DNA of 38,835 bases from a bacterium CG_4_9_14_3_um_filter_65_15 (GTDB lineage Bacteria; Krumholzibacteriota; Krumholzibacteriia; LZORAL124-64-63), in the NCBI GenBank assembly GCA_002790835.1, contig PFVX01000035.1, positions 209,305 to 248,139 of the forward strand, given 5' to 3'. Both the position numbers and the translations under genes were made by a program. The stretch's first letter is position 1. The number at the start of each line of letters is the position of its first letter. Below the pieces are notes generated by a model. The model had not been told where the DNA came from. It worked only from the letters and a program-made list of their open reading frames with translations, and did no database searches. Below are positions 34,537 through 38,835 of this stretch, piece by piece.

Positions 34537-36738
34537 CTAGCGCCGGCCGCCACGGCTGGGCCCGCGGCCACCGCCACGGCCTCCGCGGTCACGGCCGCCA
34601 TCACCGCGGTCACGCGGCCGATCGTCCCGGGGCATGTTCTCCATACCCTCGGGCACCGGCAACAGGGCCTTGCGGCTCAGGCGCACCTTGCCGGTGCGAC
34701 TGTCGATCTCCACGACCTTCACGTCGACCTTGTCGCCGACCTGCAGAACGTCCTCCACGTTCCCGACCCGGAAGTGCTCCAGTTCGGAAATGTGCAGCAG
34801 ACCGTCCTTGCCCGGCAGGAACTCCACGAAGGCGCCGAAGTCCACGATGGTCTTGACGGTGCCGTGGTAGACCTTGTCCAGCTCGGGCTCGGCCATCAGA
34901 CCCACGATGAACTCGAGGGCGGCCTTGCCGCTCTCCTGGTCCGTCGAGGAGATGAATACCATACCCTCGTCGTCCACCTCGATGGTGGCGCCGGTCTCTT
35001 CCTGGATCTGCTTGATGACCTTGCCGCCCGGCCCGATCAGCGCGCCGATCTTCTTCACCGGGATCTGGATGGTCTCGATCTTCGGCGCGTAGGGGCTCAT
35101 GGTCTCACGCGGTGCGGGCATGGCCTCTTCCATGACGTCCAGGATGTGGTTACGCGCCGTGCCGGCGTCCCGCAGGGCCTCGGTCATGATCTCGCGGCTG
35201 ATGCCGGCGATCTTGGTGTCCAGCTGGAAGGCGGTGATGCCCTTGCGCGTGCCGGTGACCTTGAAGTCCATGTCGCCCAGGTGATCCTCGACGCCCAGGA
35301 TGTCGGTCAGCACGGCGATGTCGTCGCCTTCCTTGATCAGGCCCATCGCCACACCGGCCACCGCAGCCTTGATGGGTGCGCCGGCGTCCATGAGAGCCAG
35401 ACAGCAGGAACACACCGTGGCCATGGAGCTCGAGCCGTTGCTCTCCAGCACGTCCGAGACCAGGCGGATGGTGTAGGGGAAGTCCTCGATGTCCGGCAGG
35501 ATGGGCCGGATGGCGCGCTCGGCCAGCTTGCCGTGGCCGATCTCCCGCCGGCCGGTGCCGCTGTAGCGTCCGACCTCTCCCACGCTGAAGGGCGGGAAGT
35601 TGTAGTGCAGGTAGTACTTGGACCAGTACTGCTCACCGTTCAGGGGCTCGACCCGCTGCTCGGCCTGCTTGCTGCCCAGGGTGACGGTGCCCAGACTCTG
35701 GGTCTCGCCGCGGGTGAACAGGCAGGAGCCGTGGGCCCGGGGCAGGATGCCGTTCTCGATGGTGATGGGCCGGACCGTGGTCAGGTCGCGGCCGTCGGTG
35801 CGCTTGCGCTCGGTGAGGATCATGCTGCGCATGGTCTTCTTCTCGACCGCGCCCAGGGCCTCCATGGCCTTCGGGTCGGGACCGCCGTCCTCGGTGGTGA
35901 ACTCGGCCGCCACCTTCTCCTTGATCTCGGCCAGCGCCCCGGCGCGCTCCATCTTGCCCTTGACCACGATGGCCTGCTTCAGCTCGGCGCCGACGAAGGC
36001 CGCGACCTTCTCCTCGAGCGCGGAGTTGTCGGGCACCGCGGGCATGTCCCACTTGGGCTGGGCCGGAACGAGTTCCAGCATCTGGCGCTGGAGGCCGTTG
36101 AGCTTGCGGATCCATTCGTGGGCGAATTCGATGGCGTCCAGCAGGCGGTCCTCGGGGATCTCCTCGCACTGGCCCTCGATCATGCACACGATGTCGTCCG
36201 TGCCCGCCACGACCAGGTCCAAGGTGGATTCATCGAGCTGGCTCATGCTGGGATTCGGGATGAACTCCCCGTCGACTTCCGCCACGCGCACGCCCGAAAC
36301 GAGGGTCGTGAAGGGAACGTCCGAAAGGTTCAGGGCCATGCTGGCGCCGGTGATGCTCAGGGTGTCGGCGTGGAAGTCCGTGTCGGCCGAGATGATGAAG
36401 GCCACGATCTGGGTCTCATGACGATAGCCCTCGGGAAACAGGGGCCGCAGGGGCCGGTCGATGAGCCGGCAGGTGAGCGTCTCGCGCTCGGTGGGTCGGG
36501 CCTCCCGCTTGAAGAATCCGCCGGGGATCTTGCCAGCAGCGTAGGTCTTGTTCCGGTACTCGACGAACAGGGGCAGGAAGTCCCGATCGCTGGGCCTCTT
36601 GTCCGCGGTGACCGTCACCAGGCTCATGGTATCGCCCATGCGGACGACCACCGAACCGTTGGCCTGCTTGGCCATGCGACCGGTCTCCAGGGAGAAGGTC
36701 GTTCCGTTCATTTCCAGGCTGACAACTTGCTTTTCCAT
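34537..36738 (-). CDS. pnp: Polyribonucleotide nucleotidyltransferase (PNPase)
   Basis: A 733-residue PNPase, a phosphate-dependent 3'-5' exoribonuclease. It has two RNase PH cores with an RNA-contact GGFFKREARPTERE loop in the first and catalytic aspartates near GDMDFKVTGT in the second. A KH domain (about 556-615, IGPGGKVIKQIQEETGA) and an S1 domain (about 628-698, VKTIVDFGAFVEF) follow. The C-terminus is an Arg/Gly-rich tail of about 35 residues, such as GGRGGGRGPSRGGRR, which is longer than in many PNPases and may bind RNA or partners. ATG at 36738 (MEKQVV) has an AGAGGA site seven bases upstream. The gap before it (36739-36919) holds two strong stem-loops, as expected for autoregulated pnp. 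Confidence 0.98.
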   Translation of the reverse strand: MEKQVVSLEMNGTTFSLETGRMAKQANGSVVVRMGDTMSLVTVTADKRPSDRDFLPLFVEYRNKTYAAGKIPGGFFKREARPTERETLTCRLIDRPLRPLFPEGYRHETQIVAFIISADTDFHADTLSITGASMALNLSDVPFTTLVSGVRVAEVDGEFIPNPSMSQLDESTLDLVVAGTDDIVCMIEGQCEEIPEDRLLDAIEFAHEWIRKLNGLQRQMLELVPAQPKWDMPAVPDNSALEEKVAAFVGAELKQAIVVKGKMERAGALAEIKEKVAAEFTTEDGGPDPKAMEALGAVEKKTMRSMILTERKRTDGRDLTTVRPITIENGILPRAHGSCLFTRGETQSLGTVTLGSKQAEQRVEPLNGEQYWSKYYLHYNFPPFSVGEVGRYSGTGRREIGHGKLAERAIRPILPDIEDFPYTIRLVSDVLESNGSSSMATVCSCCLALMDAGAPIKAAVAGVAMGLIKEGDDIAVLTDILGVEDHLGDMDFKVTGTRKGITAFQLDTKIAGISREIMTEALRDAGTARNHILDVMEEAMPAPRETMSPYAPKIETIQIPVKKIGALIGPGGKVIKQIQEETGATIEVDDEGMVFISSTDQESGKAALEFIVGLMAEPELDKVYHGTVKTIVDFGAFVEFLPGKDGLLHISELEHFRVGNVEDVLQVGDKVDVKVVEIDSRTGKVRLSRKALLPVPEGMENMPRDDRPRDRGDGGRDRGGRGGGRGPSRGGRR

Positions 36739-36800
36739 TTTCTTTCCTCTCATGCCGCTTGCAGCATTGGCGCGGCAGCCTATTCCGCCTGCGCCGTTTT

Positions 36801-36819
36801 GGGCGGCACCTTGCCGCCC
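36801..36819 (-). ncRNA. Stem-loop 2 in the pnp leader
   Basis: A perfect 7-base GC stem (36801-36807 against 36813-36819) with a 5-base loop, about 60 bases before the pnp start. On the minus strand it is followed by AAAA rather than T, so it is not a terminator. It may serve in mRNA processing or in autoregulation of pnp. Confidence 0.55.
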
Positions 36820-36859
36820 GGGGATAACTCATTCTTCAACTTACCGCAGAAACACGGAC

Positions 36860-36884
36860 CGGTCGCGACACCAGGTCACGACCG
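36860..36884 (-). ncRNA. Stem-loop 1 in the rpsO-pnp gap
   Basis: A 10-base stem (36860-36869 against 36875-36884, with one G-U pair in the minus-strand RNA) and a 5-base loop, about 35 bases after the rpsO stop. No T-run follows. Position and shape match the E. coli rpsO-pnp gap, where RNase III cuts such a stem and PNPase then degrades its own leader. Confidence 0.6.
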
Positions 36885-36919
36885 ATCCGAATACCTCACA
36901 CCATAGGAAAACGGGATGA

Positions 36920-37189
36920 TCAACCGCGGATACCCAAATCCTTGATGAGGGCGCGGTAGCCTTCCAGATCCTTCTTCTTGAGATAGGAAAGCAACCGTTT
37001 CCTCTGTCCGACCATCTTCAACAGACCGCGGCGGGAATGATGATCCTTGCCGTGCATCTTGAAGTGGGCGCTCAGTGTGTTGATGCGTTCGGTCAACAGG
37101 GCGATCTGCACCTCGGGAGAACCGGAGTCCCCCTCGTGCTTCCGGTACTTGCCGATCACCTGTTCCTTTTGATCCTTGGTCAGCGCCAT
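36920..37189 (-). CDS. rpsO: 30S ribosomal protein S15
   Basis: An 89-residue S15, the normal length, which binds the central domain of 16S rRNA. It starts [21 protein letters not shown] and has the family's [14 protein letters not shown] and [19 protein letters not shown] segments. ATG at 37189 follows GGAGG at nine bases; the longer frame adds 13 unlikely residues. It has its own promoter about 200 bases upstream, with a structured leader between, and is followed by pnp. In other bacteria S15 controls its own translation through leader structures. Confidence 0.99.
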   Translation of the reverse strand: MALTKDQKEQVIGKYRKHEGDSGSPEVQIALLTERINTLSAHFKMHGKDHHSRRGLLKMVGQRKRLLSYLKKKDLEGYRALIKDLGIRG

Positions 37190-37385
37190 CGTCCAGAACC
37201 TCCTCGAAACGTCACGCGCTTGCGTCACGATGGCCGCAGGTCCGCCATGGACGTTCCGGTTGCTGTTGGTTCACCGGTATACGCCACAGGATCGATTCTC
37301 CGGACGGTGTGCATCCGAGAAGTCGCAGACCCGCTAAGAAAGCCCGCCCGCCGGACATACCCATACGTCCGGCCCGGAACGGGCT
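37190..37385 (-). ncRNA. Structured rpsO leader, possible S15 autoregulatory element
   Basis: About 195 bases between the likely transcription start and the rpsO ATG. Near the 5' end is a strong hairpin with 10-base arms (about 37345-37368, GCCGGACGTA paired with TATGTCCGGC in the minus-strand RNA). Further down lies a CACCG/CGGTG-closed arm with an inner GGA/TCC. Such long leaders with several stems are known for S15 autoregulation in different phyla, but the structures differ between groups, so I cannot assign this to a known class. Confidence 0.45.
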
Positions 37386-37391
37386 GGGACG

Positions 37392-37420
37392 AATATAGAG
37401 AAAATGAATTCTCCCTGCAA
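37392..37420 (-). promoter_or_regulatory. Promoter for rpsO-pnp-M16
   Basis: On the minus strand, TTGCAG (37415-37420), 17 bases, then TATATT (37392-37397). The surrounding ten bases of the -10, CTCTATATTC, are identical to those of the TonB receptor promoter (11631-11640). It lies three bases beyond the stop codon of the O-antigen-ligase-like gene. Confidence 0.75.
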
Positions 37421-37422
37421 GT

Positions 37423-38697
37423 TTATTCGGCAGGCAAAGGGCGCGGTTGATCCGAATTCGCTCCCGGGCGGTCAGCCCGGGCCAGCGCGCCCACCGCGGC
37501 GGCAACTCCGCACCCCAGAATGAAATAGAGCAGCATCTCCGGTTCATCGTCGGTCTGGAAGACCTGGAACACCCCCCCCACCAGGGCCGCGACCTGGCAC
37601 GCCATGGCCCCGGCCATGAGCCCGCCCGGATCCCCCCAGCGCAGACGCATGCGCCAGAGCAGGCCGAAGATCTCGCCGTGCAGCCAGAGGAAGGCCAGCA
37701 GCCCCGGAACCCCGGAGTTGACCGCCTGCATCAGGAAGTCGTTGTGGGCGTGGCCGCGCACCTCGTAGTAGCCGGGGTACTCGTGCTCGGCCAGCAGGCG
37801 GTCGAAGTTGCCCGGACCCCAGCCCGTCACCGGCCGCGCGGTGATTCCGGCGACGGAACTGCGCCAAAGGTTCAACCGGGTGACTTCCTTGGGATTGGTG
37901 AAGGTGGCCAGCATCCGTCCCCGCAACGACGGTGTCAAGGCCACCGCCAGGACCCCCGCCACAAGCAGCGCCGAGCCCAGCCGGCGCGAACGCCCGGTCT
38001 GGATGACCACCAGGAAGACCCCCGCCGCGCCCACGGCCAGCAGGCTGCTGCGGGCCAGGGACCACACCAGGGCCAGGAGAATCAGGGCCGTGGCCGCAGC
38101 CGGACCGATCCAGCGGCGCACACCCCCGGCAGCGGCGGCCAAGGTCACACCGGCGGCGGCGGCGGCCAGGTACATAAGCTGGCCGCCGAAACTCAGATGG
38201 TGCCCGGTGAAACCCACCGTCAGGAAGCTGCCCTCGGTGGTTTGCAGGGCGCGGTGCCGCCACAGGTCCTGTCCCGTGAAATGCTGCAGGATGCCGTAGG
38301 CCGCGATGAAGCTCCCGCCGGCCAGCAGGGTGGCCACGACGTGGCTCCGTCGCCGGCCGGCGCCGGCCAGCACCAGGGGCACGGCCAGGACCATGAGCTT
38401 CATCCACCACTCCTCGCCCAGCTTGAGCCACTGGCGGTCGCCACCGGCCGCGAAGACGCAGCTCACCGTGTTCCAGACCAGGACCGCCAGCAGGGCCAGG
38501 GCGATGCGCCGCAGGGCGGACGGGTTCACCGCCCGCCGCCGCAGCAGGGCCGTTGCGCCGGCAAGGACCACCAGGGCGGCGGTCAGGTTGCCGCCGGCCA
38601 CGGACACAGGCGCGCTCAGGGCGAACAGGAACAACGGCAACAGCCACAGATCGGACACATCCAGCTCCCGCAGGTCGGTCGGTTCCAGGTTGGTCAT
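37423..38697 (-). CDS. O-antigen ligase / polymerase family membrane protein
   Basis: A 424-residue polytopic inner-membrane protein with about ten helices and a large periplasmic loop in the second half. The loop contains TGWGPGNFDRLLAEHEYPG and then RGHAHNDFLMQAVNSGVPG, the typical Wzy_C / WaaL-type motif with a key histidine. Such proteins join or extend lipid-linked sugar chains at the outer face of the inner membrane. The order of helices and the loop allow either an O-antigen ligase (WaaL) or a glycan polymerase (Wzy); sequence alone cannot decide. The ATG at 38697 has no ribosome site, and a possible promoter ends only a few bases upstream, so a leaderless message is possible. The downstream rpsO operon is separate. 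Confidence 0.88.
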   Translation of the reverse strand: MTNLEPTDLRELDVSDLWLLPLFLFALSAPVSVAGGNLTAALVVLAGATALLRRRAVNPSALRRIALALLAVLVWNTVSCVFAAGGDRQWLKLGEEWWMKLMVLAVPLVLAGAGRRRSHVVATLLAGGSFIAAYGILQHFTGQDLWRHRALQTTEGSFLTVGFTGHHLSFGGQLMYLAAAAAGVTLAAAAGGVRRWIGPAAATALILLALVWSLARSSLLAVGAAGVFLVVIQTGRSRRLGSALLVAGVLAVALTPSLRGRMLATFTNPKEVTRLNLWRSSVAGITARPVTGWGPGNFDRLLAEHEYPGYYEVRGHAHNDFLMQAVNSGVPGLLAFLWLHGEIFGLLWRMRLRWGDPGGLMAGAMACQVAALVGGVFQVFQTDDEPEMLLYFILGCGVAAAVGALARADRPGANSDQPRPLPAE

Positions 38698-38704
38698 TTA
38701 TTGG

Positions 38705-38734
38705 CATTTAGGCGCAAGCGGTCCCGTCAGGCAA
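38705..38734 (-). promoter_or_regulatory. Possible promoter giving a leaderless transcript
   Basis: On the minus strand, TTGCCT (38729-38734), 18 bases, then TAAATG (38705-38710). Transcription from it would start at or beside the ATG at 38697, which lacks a ribosome site. Box matches are modest. Confidence 0.3.
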
Positions 38735-38735
38735 G

Positions 38736-38765
38736 AAAAAGCGGACCGCCCGGAAGCTGCCCGCT
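38736..38765 (-). terminator. Weak candidate terminator
   Basis: AGCGG (38740-38744) can pair with CCGCT (38761-38765), and on the minus strand the stem is followed by five T. The stem is short with a large loop. It would end a minus-strand transcript that enters from beyond the right edge; 38798-38833 is an open minus-strand frame ending in TAG, too short to name. Confidence 0.3.
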
Positions 38766-38835
38766 CTCGATGCAGAGGATCATCCGGCGGAACCCGCCTA
38801 GTGCTCTGTCAGAATTTGCCTTTCGGGTAGAGTGA

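Noticed and set aside
36801-36819. Terminator between rpsO and pnp
   Set aside because: The stem is strong but is followed by AAAA on the transcribed strand, and the operon order argues for read-through.
34774-36906. A 710-codon open frame antisense to pnp
   Set aside because: It lies opposite the well-supported PNPase gene, has no family motifs, and the composition is that of a shadow frame.
1-38835. tRNA, rRNA or CRISPR array
   Set aside because: No cloverleaf with a TTCGA-type arm, no rRNA-like conserved stretch and no evenly spaced direct repeats were noticed on either strand by eye.

Overview
The window is GC-rich, gene-dense DNA from a diderm (outer-membrane) bacterium. A carboxypeptidase-regulatory-domain TonB-dependent receptor, a large secreted protein with a type IX-secretion-like C-terminal tail, a PorV/PorQ-type barrel, a GWxTD protein and split glycine decarboxylase subunits together suggest the FCB superphylum. 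Among GC-rich candidate lineages, Krumholzibacteriota or Eisenbacteria-like groups would fit; that placement is inference from gene content only. All genes look like ordinary chromosomal genes. I see no tRNA, rRNA, CRISPR array or intact mobile element.

Left part (1-11660, all minus strand): an outer-membrane uptake and surface-export block. A near-consensus promoter (11632-11660) drives a TonB-dependent receptor, a roughly 950-residue secreted protein with a C-terminal sorting domain, and a PorV-like barrel, ending at a clear terminator (4451-4481). A GWxTD protein follows with its own candidate promoter. Then a separate promoter (2669-2698) drives exbB-exbD-exbD-tonB, which ends at a terminator at 11-36. 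This puts an energy transducer, a receptor and a likely surface cargo side by side.

11680-15256 (minus): a dipeptide/oligopeptide-type ABC importer (two permeases and a fused double ATPase) with overlapping genes and no binding protein beside it. 15160-15517 is a 358-base divergent intergenic region with two inverted repeats. 15518-18836 (plus): an unrecognised 688-residue lipoprotein coupled to an outer-membrane barrel protein; this pair is the best candidate here for an undescribed surface system.

18841-24027 (minus): gcvT-gcvH-gcvPA-gcvPB plus a LipM-like octanoyltransferase, a complete glycine decarboxylation unit (lacking only the L-protein) with its own lipoylation enzyme. 24139-27745 (minus): a periplasmic cyclophilin and uvrA. 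A cysteine-desulfurase-family enzyme lies divergently (27892-29049), apparently sharing one -10 box with the cyclophilin promoter. Its 3' end carries a perfect 17-base inverted repeat facing the OmpA-like lipoprotein gene (29082-29726).

30023-33179 (plus): a two-gene operon of a polytopic TPR/zinc-ribbon membrane protein and a DUF4388 (PATAN) protein with a transmembrane segment and a pseudopilin-like tail. 33214-38697 (minus): an O-antigen-ligase-family protein, then rpsO-pnp-M16 peptidase in the classical order, with a long structured rpsO leader and strong stem-loops in the rpsO-pnp gap.
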